A stretch of DNA of 64,000 nucleotides. Origin: CAWJFP01 sp963842155. Lineage in GTDB: Bacteria > Pseudomonadota > Alphaproteobacteria > JACZXZ01. The notes under the pieces are model-generated. The model was not told where the DNA came from. It worked only from the letters and a program-made list of their open reading frames with translations, and made no database searches. Each line of letters begins with the position of its first letter. Position 1 is the stretch's first letter. The translations under genes and the position numbers were made by a program. The stretch is taken from assembly GCA_963842155.1 (NCBI GenBank), contig CAWJFP010000014.1:71935-135934 (forward strand), given 5' to 3'. Positions 48,332 to 58,246 of the stretch are shown piece by piece.

Positions 48332-49014
48332 TCAATCGAGAGCGGCGATCGGAGCGAATTTAGCGCGTGTTTTCGTGAGGTAGGGCGGTTCAGGGAGACG
48401 ACGAACGATTTGATCGGCCTCATCGGCGGCCACACCGAGCCCGCGCAAGACGCCGGAAACGACCGCCGCCACGATCCGAGCGCGATAGTCGCTTCTGACT
48501 GGCTGAACGCATCGCCTGAAGAACAATACCAACGGCGATATCGAACCCGACTTCCGCGGAAATCGGCGCTATGCGTCCTTGTGCTATCGCGGCACGCAGG
48601 TCCTCGCTGAGTCGCTTGCGGGCGGCGGTGCGCGATCGCCGGGAACGCCCAACCCCCCGGGCGGTCAGTCCTCCCCAGGCCGGATCGTGTAGCGCTTGCC
48701 TAATGAACGCTGTGCAGCCCGTGGCGATCCGTTCGACTGGGTCGGCGATTGCGGTCCGATAAGGTTGGAGCAGATCGTCGAGTTCGCTGCGCCAGTTCAT
48801 CCGCCACGGCCGCACGCAGATCGTCGAGATGCTGAAAGTGAACGTAAAAAGTCCCTTTCGCCAATTCGGCCTCCCTCGTCACGTCATCGACAGTGATGGA
48901 ATCGACCGGCCGGATCGAAAACAACGCACGCGCCGCCCGTATCAACTGTGCGTGGCTCTTTGCGCGGCGCTTCAGCCCAATTTGCGCCCGGCGCACGAGG
49001 TCGACCCTGGCCAT
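48332..49014 (-). pseudogene. TetR-family regulator (second paralogue), frameshifted
   Basis: From the ATG at 49014 the HTH domain is intact: AQLIRAARALFSIRPVDSIT, VDDVTREAELAKGTFYVHFQ. The phase changes near 48800; the ligand domain continues as ELDDLLQPYRTAIADPVERI and FIRQALHDPAWGGLTARGV, then after at least one more change as AAVVSGVLRGLGVAADEADQ down to 48332. The N-terminal 70 residues are strongly similar to the regulator at 46528, so the two arose by duplication. It is divergent from the mhpA-like gene, with a TGACT-N4-AGTCA palindrome between them. Confidence 0.75.
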
Positions 49015-49051
49015 CCGGTTACCTTTTTTCGCCGTCCTAACATTTTCGTAT

Positions 49052-49065
49052 TGACTTTTTAGTCA
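49052..49065. promoter_or_regulatory. Candidate TetR operator between tetR2 and the mhpA-like gene
   Basis: TGACT-TTTT-AGTCA, a perfect inverted repeat, lies 38 bases upstream of the second tetR start (49014) and 62 bases upstream of the hydroxylase start (49127). It is well placed to control both divergent promoters. It resembles the palindrome at 46484-46504. Confidence 0.5.
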
Positions 49066-49126
49066 TTTTGACGAAATAGTGCAACATAAATTGGAGCCAA
49101 TGAGCCCGACGTCGGAGGAGGCGCAA

Positions 49127-50744
49127 ATGTCGAGGGAAATCGAACGTCAATATCCGGGCCATTGCAGGAGCGCGAGGTCGCGATCGTAGGCGCAGGCCCG
49201 GTCGGGCCTGATGGTCGCAAACCTGCTTGGCCTGGCGGGCGTTCGAGTTGTCGTTTTCGAACGCAACAAGGGACTTCTAGGACTGCCGCGAGCAATTGCT
49301 TATGACGCCGAGACCCTGCGTCTCTTCACTCAGGTCGGCCTGTTCAACGAGATCGCGCCAGGCCTAATTCAAAGTCCGCATGTGCGCCACGTGAATGCGC
49401 GCAATGTCACATTGATGGCAGCGGACTTCCCTGTCCGAAGCCAATTTGGTCACTCGGCGTTCGGCACCTTCTATCAGCCGGAATTCGAAAAAGTGCTGCT
49501 CAAGGGATTGTCCAGGTTCGACAATGTTCGTATGCTCTTCGAACACGCTGTCACCGATCTCGAACAGGACTCGAGCGGAGTCAATCTGAAGATTTCGACG
49601 CCAGACGGCCCACGTCAGCAGCGCGCAGATTACGTGATCGCTTGCGACGGAGGCGCCAGCGGCATCCGCGATACTGCTCGGATTGAAGCTCGAAGGCTCG
49701 ACCTATTCGGAGCGCTGGTTGGTGATCGACGCTATCGTCAAAAATCACGACGTAAATCAGATCACCTTTCGCTGCGATCCGCGTCGTCCGACGGTGGAAT
49801 TGCCGGCCGTCGGCGAGCGGGTTCGCTGGGAATTCATGCAATTGCCAGGCGAGACTGAGGAGGTGCTCAAGAGCGACGAGAAGATTCGCTCTCTCGTCAT
49901 ACAGAACACTAAATACCGCTCGTTCGAGATCGAACGGAAGGCCGTCTACACGTTCCACGCGCGCGTCGCCGACCACTGGCGTCGGGGGCGCGTCTTTCTG
50001 GCGGGCGACGCCGCGCATTTGATGCCGCCATTTGCTGGTCAAGGCATGAATGGGGGCATGAAGGACGCGGTTAACCTCTCGTGGAAGCTCGCGTCAGTTC
50101 TTAGAGGACAGGCGCATGAAAGCATTCTCGACACATACGATGTCGAACGCGCACCGATTGTGCGCAAAATGGTCGATGTTTCCCGCCGTCTCGGCTCCGT
50201 CATCATGCCGACGAGCCGGATCGCTGCCGCGGTGCGCGACTGGATCTTTGCCTGCCTTAACTTATCAAGCCGGTTCCGGACCTTCATCGGCCGGGGCGGG
50301 GTTTTGCCGCCACCCGCGATCCATCGAAGCGCTCTGACTGGAGCGGAGCGCGGCGCCTTGATCGGGCAGATGATGCCTCAGCCAAGCGTCTCTTCGGCTC
50401 AGGGGAAAGCGCAACTGGACCAATTCCTTTCGAGTCACCAATGGATGGCACTCGGCCTTGGCGTCGATCCCATCTCAATGCTGTCCAAGCGCGATCTCGC
50501 GATCCTCGAAGCGTTGGACGCACGTTTCATTTGTCTGAACGGTGCATGCAGCGACCCCAGGACGCTCACCCTGCAATGCGACGATCGCTCCTTTGTCGAC
50601 TGGGCCAAACGCCATGATGTTCGGGCCGTTCTCGTCCGTCCGGATCGATTCATTGCCGACCGGCTCGATCTACGCAAAGACCTCAAAGTCCTTGCCCCGT
50701 TCGCTCTTGCCCAATCCGCGAACCTACGACGCGTGGCGGCCTAG
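49127..50744 (+). pseudogene. MhpA-like FAD-dependent aromatic hydroxylase, frameshifted
   Basis: About 535 residues after correction. From the ATG at 49127 (strong GGAGGAG site) the phase must change near 49145, near 49200-49206 and near 49673. Read together: EVAIVGAGPVGLMVANLLGL (FAD-binding), PRAIAYDAETLRLFTQVGL, YVIACDGGASGIRDT (DG motif), then LEGSTYSERWLVIDAIVKN and RVFLAGDAAHLMPPFAGQGM (GD motif) and the thioredoxin-like C-terminal domain (VDWAKRHDVRAVLVRPDRFI). This matches 3-(3-hydroxyphenyl)propionate hydroxylase and its relatives. The last segment, 49683-50744, is a clean frame. It likely feeds the extradiol dioxygenase immediately downstream. Confidence 0.8.
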
Positions 50745-50768
50745 CAAGTTTGAATGGGGAGAACGTAC

Positions 50769-51881
50769 ATGTCACAAGCTGCAAAACTCGACGGTGGACC
50801 CGGCAGTATCGAAGTGCCGCGCAGCCGAGCGCCGGTGGTCAAGGCCAACGAACTCGTGTTCGTTCATTTCGAGCGCCCGGACATCAAGCAGGCCGAGCGC
50901 TATCTGCGAGACTTCGGCCTGACGGTCATCGCGCAAAGTGAAAACGAAGTCTTTATGCGAGGAATGGGTTCGCAACCTTATATCTATCGCGTCACCCACG
51001 GTCCACGCGCCCGGTTCCTCGGTCTTGGATTCTCAGTCCCGGCCCCAGAGGATCTCCAGAAGCTTTCTAAGGCCGCCGGTCGCCCTGTAGAGCAATCAAA
51101 TGCTCCGGGCGGAGGATCGGTTGTTCACCTGCGAGATCCGGAAGGTGTGGCAGTCGACGTTATATGCGGTTTCACACCGAACAAGCCGCTGCCGACCCGA
51201 CCAGCGATCCCGCACAACGCACCGAACCAGATTGTTCGGGTGAACGCGACCCAGCGGCCCACGCTTGAGCCGCCGCAGGTAATCAAGCTCGGACATCTTG
51301 TCCTCGAAGCACCCGACTTCGACGCGACCGTGCGCTGGTACATCGACACGCTGGGGTTTATTCCGTCGGACGTCATGTGCCTGCCCGATGGCACCCCGGT
51401 AGGTTCATTCATGCGCCTGGATCGTGGCGACGTGCCTACTGACCATCATACGTTGTTTGTGACGATGGGATTGGAGTCGAAGGTCGACCATGTCGCGTTC
51501 GAGGTCGTCGATCTCGACGCAGTGCAAATGGGACAGCAGGTCCTGTTCGCCAATCGCTACCGCCATTCCTGGGGCGTCGGCCGCCACCTCCTCGGCAGCC
51601 AGATATTTGACTACTGGCGAGACCCTTGGGGCCAGAAGCACGAGCATTATGCTGACGGCGACCTATTCGATTCCGCACAAAAACCTGGCTACCACGTGCT
51701 GGACCGTCACGGCCTTTATCAATGGGGTCCGGATCTGCCGAAAGACTTCATCGACACAAGGCTGACGCCGCGGCGCCTCTGGACGGTCTGCAAGATGGCG
51801 GTGAAAGACAAAGCGCGGCTAAGAAAGATGCTGGCTCTCACGAACAGCCTGTCGAAACCGGGGCGCCCCTGGCAGCGTTGA
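50769..51881 (+). CDS. VOC-family extradiol ring-cleavage dioxygenase
   Basis: 370 residues from the ATG at 50769 (GGGGAG site); a start at 50754 is in phase but poorly placed. Two vicinal-oxygen-chelate modules: the N-terminal one starts NELVFVHFERPDIKQAERYL, the catalytic one IKLGHLVLEAPDFDATVRWY. Iron ligands are the His of KLGHLVLE, the His of VDHVAFEVVD and the Glu of WGQKHEHY. It resembles type I 2,3-dihydroxybiphenyl/catechol extradiol dioxygenases, acting on the product of the preceding hydroxylase. A 25-base gap links the two genes. The substrate is inferred. Confidence 0.87.
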   Translation: MSQAAKLDGGPGSIEVPRSRAPVVKANELVFVHFERPDIKQAERYLRDFGLTVIAQSENEVFMRGMGSQPYIYRVTHGPRARFLGLGFSVPAPEDLQKLSKAAGRPVEQSNAPGGGSVVHLRDPEGVAVDVICGFTPNKPLPTRPAIPHNAPNQIVRVNATQRPTLEPPQVIKLGHLVLEAPDFDATVRWYIDTLGFIPSDVMCLPDGTPVGSFMRLDRGDVPTDHHTLFVTMGLESKVDHVAFEVVDLDAVQMGQQVLFANRYRHSWGVGRHLLGSQIFDYWRDPWGQKHEHYADGDLFDSAQKPGYHVLDRHGLYQWGPDLPKDFIDTRLTPRRLWTVCKMAVKDKARLRKMLALTNSLSKPGRPWQR

Positions 51882-52035
51882 CTATATTATTCCGACGTTA
51901 AATCCGAAGTCTTTGTTCTCCATAGAAGATTGGCCGGAACCGGACCTGGCTTGAAGAGCGCCTCGCGGCCCGGCCATTGGCCTTGCACCGGCCGGTTCTG
52001 CTAAAGTTTATGCCCTTCCAGACGGAGCCTTCCGC

Positions 52036-52930
52036 ATGAATCGCCTCGCTGCTGCGCTATTTGGATGCCTCGCCGTCTGCCTTTCGACGACGGCGCAAGC
52101 TCTGGCGCAACAGGCACCGGGACAGCAAGCCGCACCGGGAGCAGCGCCATCGGCCGCGGAGGAGGTTCCGGTCGTGCATGTCCCGAAGGACTTCTGGGGC
52201 ATGGAGCTGCGGGCCCGCGCGCCCTTTCACCGGCCATCCCGACATCTACAGCCTGTGGAAGCTCGCCGACGGGTCGCTTGCCGTCGGTATTTTCTGGAAG
52301 AACGCGGGCGAGTTGCAGCCGGCCGCCGCCAGCATCCTCAATCTTTCGACCGGTGCGCCCGCCTTGCCCGACGAGGAGGCTTGGAAGGCCGCGAACGACG
52401 ACGGCGAGATGGCGCGGATGGAGGAGCGCCACCAGATGACGCCCTTCAAGCCGTCCGAGGCCGGCATTCGCCTCGCGGGCAGCGGCGCCCCGGTCACGAT
52501 GATCGAGAACAAGAGCAAGCCATGCCGCGCGCCGATCTTCGATTCGCTGGCGAGCGGCGCCGCGCGGATCGCCATCCTCAAGCCCTTCTCGCGACCCTAC
52601 CGCTTCGAGCTCGCGGGTTGCGGCGAAGGCCTCTCCGGCAACGCCGTCACGCTCTACAAGACGGTCTATCTCATTCTTGTGCCGGTGGAGGACGGGACCT
52701 TCCTCGGGCTGGAGATCAACTTCCCCGAGGCGGACGATACGCCGGCCACGCTCATCGCACGCTTCCGGCCCGACCTAAGCTCGCCCTTCTTCGAGCAGAA
52801 AAGCGACTATGTCCGGGTCGACTATGCCCGCATCGCGCGATATCTGGAGATGGATTTCCGCGACAACCCGCAGCAGGCGCTGCTCGACCTGCAACAGATC
52901 GCGACCGGCAATCAGCCCAAGGGCAAGTGA
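52036..52930 (+). CDS. Secreted protein of unknown function, frameshifted
   Basis: The signal peptide MNRLAAALFGCLAVCLSTTA and a Gln/Ala/Pro-rich spacer lead to VPVVHVPKDFWG. The phase changes at about 52215-52225. The rest reads GHPDIYSLWKLADGSLAVGI, then EAGIRLAGSGAPVTMIENKS and DYARIARYLEMDFRDNPQQA, ending at 52930. Corrected length is about 297 residues. I do not recognise a family; periplasmic location is likely. It converges with degP, whose stop is 32 bases away. Confidence 0.65.
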
Positions 52931-52961
52931 GGCCGGGCGCCTATGGCCGATCGATCGGCGC

Positions 52962-54498
52962 TCAGCCCGCGCCGATACGTACCGCGACAAAGCGCAGGTC
53001 GCCCGCCCGCTCGACCAGCAGCAACACGGATTTCTGGCCGGCGCTGCGCGCCGCGTCGACATGGCTCGCGACTTGAGAAGGTGTGGCAACCTCCTCCTGG
53101 CTTACCTCGACGATGACGTCGCCGGGCTTCAGGTCCTTCTCCGCCGCCGGGCCGCCATCCTTCACCTGGGTCACCACCACGCCCTTGACCTCGGCGCCGA
53201 TCTCGAACTGGTCGCGCAGCTCCTGGGAGAGCGGGGCGAGCGAGACGCCCAATATATCGAGCTTCTGCTCCTTGCTCGGCGTCTCGGGCTTGGCCTTCGG
53301 TTTCTCGCCTTCGGTGGTGGCGGCGGCTTCCGTCTCCGGCAGCTCCCCGACCTTGACCTTGAGATCGATCTTCTTGCCCTTGCGCCATACCTGCACATCG
53401 ACGGGCTTGCCGATATCGGTCTCGGCCACCATGCGCGGCAGGTGGCGCATCTCGGTGACCTCGCGGCCGTCGAACTGGATGATGACGTCTCCCGCCTGGA
53501 TGCCGGCCTGCTCGGCCGGACCGCCGGCGCTGACGCTCGCCACCAGCGCGCCGATCGCCTTGGGCATGCCGAGCGTTTCCGCGATCTCGTCGCCCACCGT
53601 CTGGATGCGCACGCCGAGCCAGCCGCGGCGCGTATGGCCATATTTGCGCAGCTGCTCGATCACCGGACGGGCGAGCGCGGAAGGAATGGCGAAGCCGATG
53701 CCGACGCTGCCGCCGCTCGGCGAATAGATGGCCGAGTTGATGCCGATCACCTCGCCCGCGAGGTTGAACATGGGGCCGCCGGAGTTGCCCTTGTTGATCG
53801 CCGCGTCGGTCTGCAGGAAATCGTCGTAGGGCCCGGAATTGAGCTCGCGCGCGCGCGCGGAGACGATGCCGGCGGTCACCGTGCCGCCGAGTCCGAAGGG
53901 ATTGCCGATCGCGACCACCCAGTCGCCGACGCGCGCCTTGTCCGAAATCGCCCCAGCTCACATAGGGGAGAGGATGACCGGCCTCGACCTTGAGGAGCGC
54001 CAGATCGGTCTTGGAATCGCGGCCTATCACCTTGGCCTTGAGCTCGATATTGGCGTCGTCCTGCAAGGTCACGGTGACTTCGTCGGCGTCGGCGATCACA
54101 TGGTTGTTGGTGACGATATAGCCGGCCGGGTCGACGACGAAGCCCGAGCCGAGCGATGTCACCTTGCGCGAGCGCTCCTGGTTCTGCTGCTTGTCGAAAT
54201 AGTTCTTGAAGAACTCCTCGAAGGGCGAGCCGGGCGGGAATTGCGGGATATCGAGCCCCGGGCCGCCATGGCCTTTGATCGTCTGCGACGTCGAGACATT
54301 GACCACGGCCGGCACGAGCTTCTCGACCAGGTCGGCGAAGCCGTCCGGCGCCGGCTTTGCGGCGAGCCCCGAGGTCCAAAGCAGCGCGCCCAGGGCCGCG
54401 AGCGCGGCGAGGCTGCCGAGCCGTCGAGGCCGGGCGTCGCGTCGCCCGAGTTGGCTGTCCGGCTTCCCGCCGTCGGGGATGGTCTCGATCTCGATCAC
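52962..54498 (-). CDS. degP: DegP/HtrA-family serine endoprotease, frameshifted
   Basis: Periplasmic quality-control protease. The first phase, from GTG at 54498, has a membrane-targeting segment (LGSLAALAALGALLWTSGLA), then the catalytic His133 in IVTNNHVIADADE and Asp165 in DSKTDLALLK. It breaks at PYVSWGDFGQG. The second phase starts SDKARVGDWVVAIGNPFG and carries the catalytic Ser239 in INKGNSGGPMF, then two PDZ domains. One extra base in AAA at 53945-53947 explains the break. Corrected length about 511 residues. It lies downstream of hflK-hflC-DUF2065, the usual alphaproteobacterial order. Confidence 0.92.
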
Positions 54499-54612
54499 GC
54501 GTCACTCCGTTCTATGGATTGCCGATCTCCGCGGCGCGCCCTTTGGGCGGCGCCCGCCGAAGGCCGGTTGTCAAATATACATGATAATGCGGCGAAGTCA
54601 TGGCTTGGCGCC

Positions 54613-54798
54613 TCAGCCGCGCACGAGCCAGACGAGCGTGACGCCCAGCGCCGCCGCTCCCAAGCCGGTTGCCCTCAAGATGCGGGAGGGCTGCGGGCCG
54701 ACCATTATCATCATTCGCTTCATGCTCTCGGGGAAGAGCGCATAGAGCGCCCCCTCGATCACCAGCACGAGACCGACAGCGGTCAGGAAATCCGCCAC
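54613..54798 (-). CDS. DUF2065 small membrane protein
   Basis: 61 residues, starting with GTG at 54798 (VADFLTAVGLVLVIEGALYA). Two hydrophobic helices flank FPESMKRMMIMVGPQPSRIL, the DUF2065 pattern. It lies between hflC and degP, where this family is nearly always found in alphaproteobacteria, suggesting a link with membrane proteolysis. It is within a longer frame that is otherwise antisense-like to hflC. Confidence 0.85.
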   Translation of the reverse strand: MADFLTAVGLVLVIEGALYALFPESMKRMMIMVGPQPSRILRATGLGAAALGVTLVWLVRG

Positions 54799-54830
54799 GC
54801 GCGCTCCGTCGCTCTGCCGCCGGCCGAGGC

Positions 54831-55748
54831 TCAGGGCTTGGCCGGCTCGGGTGCCGGCGCAGGCGCGCGGCCGCCCGCCGGATTTCCCGTTTGGGAATAG
54901 AAATAGCGGAAGAAATCGCCGTCCGGCGAGCCCACATAGGTCGTCGTTTCCTTGGGCAACGCACGCAGCATCGCCATCGTCGTGCGCCAGAAATCGAAGA
55001 ATTGCGGATCCTTGCCGAAGGTGTCGTTGTAAAGCCGCTGCGCCTCGGCGTCGCCCTCGCCGCGCGTGACCTCGGCCTTGTTGCGCGCCTCGGCCAAGAT
55101 GACTCGCTCCTGCTTGTCGGCGTCGGCATGGATGCGCCGCGCCTCCTTGTCGCCCTCGGCGCGGATCTTGCGCGCCTCCTGACCCCGTTGCGTCTGCATG
55201 CGCCTGATGATGGCCTGCATGTTCTCCTCGGGCAGGTCGACGCGCTTGATGCGCACGTCGAGCACGACGATGCCGAAGCCCTTGGCCTCGTTGTTCGCGA
55301 TGTCGGTGGTCTTGCGCATCAGCCCCGCGCGCTCCGGCGTGAGCACGGTCGAGAGCGGCACGTCGCCGAGCACCGAGCGCAAGGCGGAATTCATGATCGA
55401 GCCGAGCCGAGCCTCGACGCCCCGCTCGTTGCCCACCGTCTGGAAAAAGAGCAGCGGGTTGATGATGCGGTAGCGCGCGAAGGCGTCGACCACGAGCTGC
55501 TTCTGGTCGAGGGTCGGGACCTCCTGCGACTCGGCGTCGTAATCCAGGACGCGCTTGTCGAAATAGATCACCGACTGGATCAGCGGCACCTTGAAGCGCA
55601 AGCCGGGCTCGGAAATGTCCCTCATCGGAAAGCCGAACTGCACCACCACCGCCTGCTCGCCCTGCTGCACGGTGAAGACGGCCGAGGAGAGGATGAAGAG
55701 CACGACGAGCGCGATGACGCCCACCGCCAAGGGGCCGAGCCGCCTCAT
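54831..55748 (-). CDS. hflC: Protease modulator HflC
   Basis: 305 residues of the SPFH/band-7 family. One N-terminal span (LGPLAVGVIALVVLFILSSA), then FTVQQGEQAVVVQFGFPM and the SPFH core (LDVRIKRVDLPEENMQAIIR). A Pro/Ala-rich tail follows. With HflK it forms the cage that controls FtsH. Its start overlaps the hflK stop (ATGA). Confidence 0.95.
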   Translation of the reverse strand: MRRLGPLAVGVIALVVLFILSSAVFTVQQGEQAVVVQFGFPMRDISEPGLRFKVPLIQSVIYFDKRVLDYDAESQEVPTLDQKQLVVDAFARYRIINPLLFFQTVGNERGVEARLGSIMNSALRSVLGDVPLSTVLTPERAGLMRKTTDIANNEAKGFGIVVLDVRIKRVDLPEENMQAIIRRMQTQRGQEARKIRAEGDKEARRIHADADKQERVILAEARNKAEVTRGEGDAEAQRLYNDTFGKDPQFFDFWRTTMAMLRALPKETTTYVGSPDGDFFRYFYSQTGNPAGGRAPAPAPEPAKP

Positions 55749-56863
55749 GGCTGGCCTCCCTTCCCGCTCTTGCCTTGCTCCTTCTTGAGGTAGTCCTGAA
55801 GCGGCAGGAGAGGCAGCACGCCCGAGCCGGCATGGCTGTCGATCAGCACCTTGTCCATGTCGGCGAAGATGCTCGCCATGGTCTCGAGATAGATGCGGCG
55901 GGTCGTGATTTCCTTGTTCTTGAGATATTCGGCGTAGATCAGGTTGAAGCGCTGCGTATCGCCTTGCGACATGTTGATCTTCTCGGCCTTGTAGGCTTCG
56001 GCGTCCTTGAGCACCTGCTCGGCCTGGCCTTGCGCCTTCTGCGTGATCTCGTTGAGGTAGCCTTGCGCCTCGTTGATCGCGCGCTCCTTGTCGGCGCGCG
56101 CGGCCTGCACGTCGCGGAAGGCGTTGATGGCGCCCTCGGGCGGATCGACCTTCTGCAGCCGCACGCCGGTGACCAGAATGCCGGCGCCGTAGCCGTCGAG
56201 GATCTTCTGGATCAGCTTCTGCGTGTCGAGCTCGATGGTGTTGCGCCCCTGAGTGCGGGCATATTCGAAATTCGTCTGGCCGATGATCTCGCGCATCGAG
56301 GCCTCGGCCACGTCCTTCACCGTGCCGTCGCCGTCGCGGATATTGAAGAGGTACTGCCCGGCGTCCTTGATGAGCCAGAACACGACGAACTGCACGTCGA
56401 TGACGTTCTCGTCGCCCGTCAGCATCAGGCTTTCCGGCGGCACGTCATGGCCCGATTGCGGCCGGCCGAGCTCGGACTGGCTGCGGAAGCCGATCTCGAC
56501 GCGATTCACGCGCGTGACCTTGGGCGTATAGACCGTGCCGATCGGGGAGGGGAAATTATAGTTGAGCCCCGGACCGGTCTTGTCCACCCATTTGCCGAAG
56601 ATCAGCGCGATTCCCTCCTCGTCGGGCTGCACGCGATAGGCGCCGGTGGCGAGCCAGAGCAGCACGGCGACGCCGGCGAGGATCGCGATCAGCCGGCCAT
56701 TGCCGCCGCCGCCCGGAAGAAGGCGCCGCAGCTGCTCCTGCAGCCGGCGCAGGAACTCCTCGAGATTGGGCTGCTGCGAGCCGGGACCGCTGGGCCTGCG
56801 GCCCCACGGCCCAGGGCCGCCTCCGCCCCAGGGGCCGCCCCCGCCTTGATTGCTCCACGGCAT
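55745..56863 (-). CDS. hflK: FtsH protease activity modulator HflK
   Basis: 372 residues. A Gly/Pro-rich N-terminal stretch (MPWSNQGGGGPWGGGGPGPW) precedes one span and the SPFH domain: YRVQPDEEGIALIFGKWVDK, GLNYNFPSPIGTVYTPKVTR, DVQFVVFWLIKDAGQYLFNI. Partner of HflC. First gene of the hflK-hflC-DUF2065-degP operon. Divergent from mrp. Confidence 0.95.
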   Translation of the reverse strand: MPWSNQGGGGPWGGGGPGPWGRRPSGPGSQQPNLEEFLRRLQEQLRRLLPGGGGNGRLIAILAGVAVLLWLATGAYRVQPDEEGIALIFGKWVDKTGPGLNYNFPSPIGTVYTPKVTRVNRVEIGFRSQSELGRPQSGHDVPPESLMLTGDENVIDVQFVVFWLIKDAGQYLFNIRDGDGTVKDVAEASMREIIGQTNFEYARTQGRNTIELDTQKLIQKILDGYGAGILVTGVRLQKVDPPEGAINAFRDVQAARADKERAINEAQGYLNEITQKAQGQAEQVLKDAEAYKAEKINMSQGDTQRFNLIYAEYLKNKEITTRRIYLETMASIFADMDKVLIDSHAGSGVLPLLPLQDYLKKEQGKSGKGGQP

Positions 56864-57045
56864 GATTCGATCCCTTTGCGCTTGAACCTAGGCGGCGCGG
56901 GGCCCGGACAGCGAGTGTCGCGCGGCATGTTCCCAAACGCGCCCGATGGCCTTATATGTCAGCGAGGCCGCCCGTGCAAACCCGGCTCGATGTCGGGGGC
57001 GCCGGGCTCTGCCCGCATGTCGTGCCCCACACGGAGCTGTCAAGC

Positions 57046-58212
57046 ATGCCCGCCGCCACGGAGCAGCAGATTCTCGATGCCCTGCGCGGCATCAGCGATC
57101 CCGATCGCGGTGCGGATATCGTCAGCCTCGGCATGGTCTCCGGCCTCGTCATCCGCGAGGGCAATGTCGGCTTCGCGATCGAGGTCGATCCGCGCCGCGG
57201 GCCCGCGCTCGAGCCCCTGCGCAAGCAGGCGGAGGCGGCCGTGTTGCGGCTCGAGGGGGTAAGCTCGGTCACGGCCGTCCTGACCGCGGAGCGGCAGCCG
57301 CCCGGCACGGGGAACGAAGGCGCGCGCAGCCACGCCGGCCAGGCTCATTCCGGAGGCCCGGCTCATCGCGGCCCGCAAGCCGCGGGGGCCGGCGCGGCCA
57401 AGGCGCTCGTGCCGGGCGTGCGCTCGATCGTCGCCGTGGCGAGCGGCAAGGGCGGCGTCGGCAAATCCACCACCGCGGCCAATCTCGCCCTAGCCCTGCA
57501 GACGCTCGGCCTCCAGATCGGCGTGCTCGATGCCGACATCTACGGCCCCTCGATGCCGCGCATGCTCGGCATCAGCGGCCGCCCCACGACCAAGGATGGC
57601 CGCCTGCTCGAGCCCATGCGGAATTACGGCCTCAAATGCATGTCGATGGGCTTCCTCGTCGCCGAGGACACGCCGATGATCTGGCGCGGCCCGATGGTGA
57701 TCAGCGCCATCCAGCAGATGCTGCGCGACGTGGATTGGGGGACGCTCGACATGCTGGTCATCGACCTGCCGCCCGGCACCGGCGACGCGCAGCTCACGCT
57801 GGCGCAGCAGGTGCCGCTCACCGGCGCCGTCATCGTCTCCACCCCGCAGGACATAGCGCTGCTCGACGCGCGCAAGGGACTCAACATGTTCCGCAAGGTC
57901 GACGTGCCCGTGCTCGGAATCGTCGAGAATATGAGCTATTTCCTCTGCCCCCATTGCGGCGGGCGCAGCGAGATCTTCAGCCATGGCGGGGCGCGGCGGG
58001 AGGCAGCGAAGCTCGGCACCGACTTCCTCGGCGAGCTGCCGCTCGACATGGAGATCCGGGAGACCTCGGACGGCGGCAAGCCCATCGTCGTGTCGAACCC
58101 GACGAGCCCGCTTACCGAGGCCTATCTCGGAATCGCGCGCGCAGTCTGGGAGAAGGTCCAGGCCATTCTCGAGGAACGCACGCAGAAGGCGCCGCGCATC
58201 GTGATTCAGTAG
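57046..58212 (+). CDS. mrp: Mrp/ApbC-family iron-sulfur carrier ATPase
   Basis: 388 residues from the ATG at 57046 (GGAG upstream); an ATG at 56956 is in phase but adds an unconserved leader. An N-terminal MIP18-like domain (LDALRGISDPDRGADIVSLG), a variable linker, then the deviant Walker A VASGKGGVGKSTTAANLALA, DADIYGPSMPRMLG, VIDLPPGTGDAQLTLAQQVP and the cluster-binding CPHC. It delivers Fe-S clusters to apoproteins. Convergent with thyX. Confidence 0.94.
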   Translation: MPAATEQQILDALRGISDPDRGADIVSLGMVSGLVIREGNVGFAIEVDPRRGPALEPLRKQAEAAVLRLEGVSSVTAVLTAERQPPGTGNEGARSHAGQAHSGGPAHRGPQAAGAGAAKALVPGVRSIVAVASGKGGVGKSTTAANLALALQTLGLQIGVLDADIYGPSMPRMLGISGRPTTKDGRLLEPMRNYGLKCMSMGFLVAEDTPMIWRGPMVISAIQQMLRDVDWGTLDMLVIDLPPGTGDAQLTLAQQVPLTGAVIVSTPQDIALLDARKGLNMFRKVDVPVLGIVENMSYFLCPHCGGRSEIFSHGGARREAAKLGTDFLGELPLDMEIRETSDGGKPIVVSNPTSPLTEAYLGIARAVWEKVQAILEERTQKAPRIVIQ

Positions 58213-58246
58213 GCGGCAAAACCGGCGCGGGACTCAACGTCGCCGG

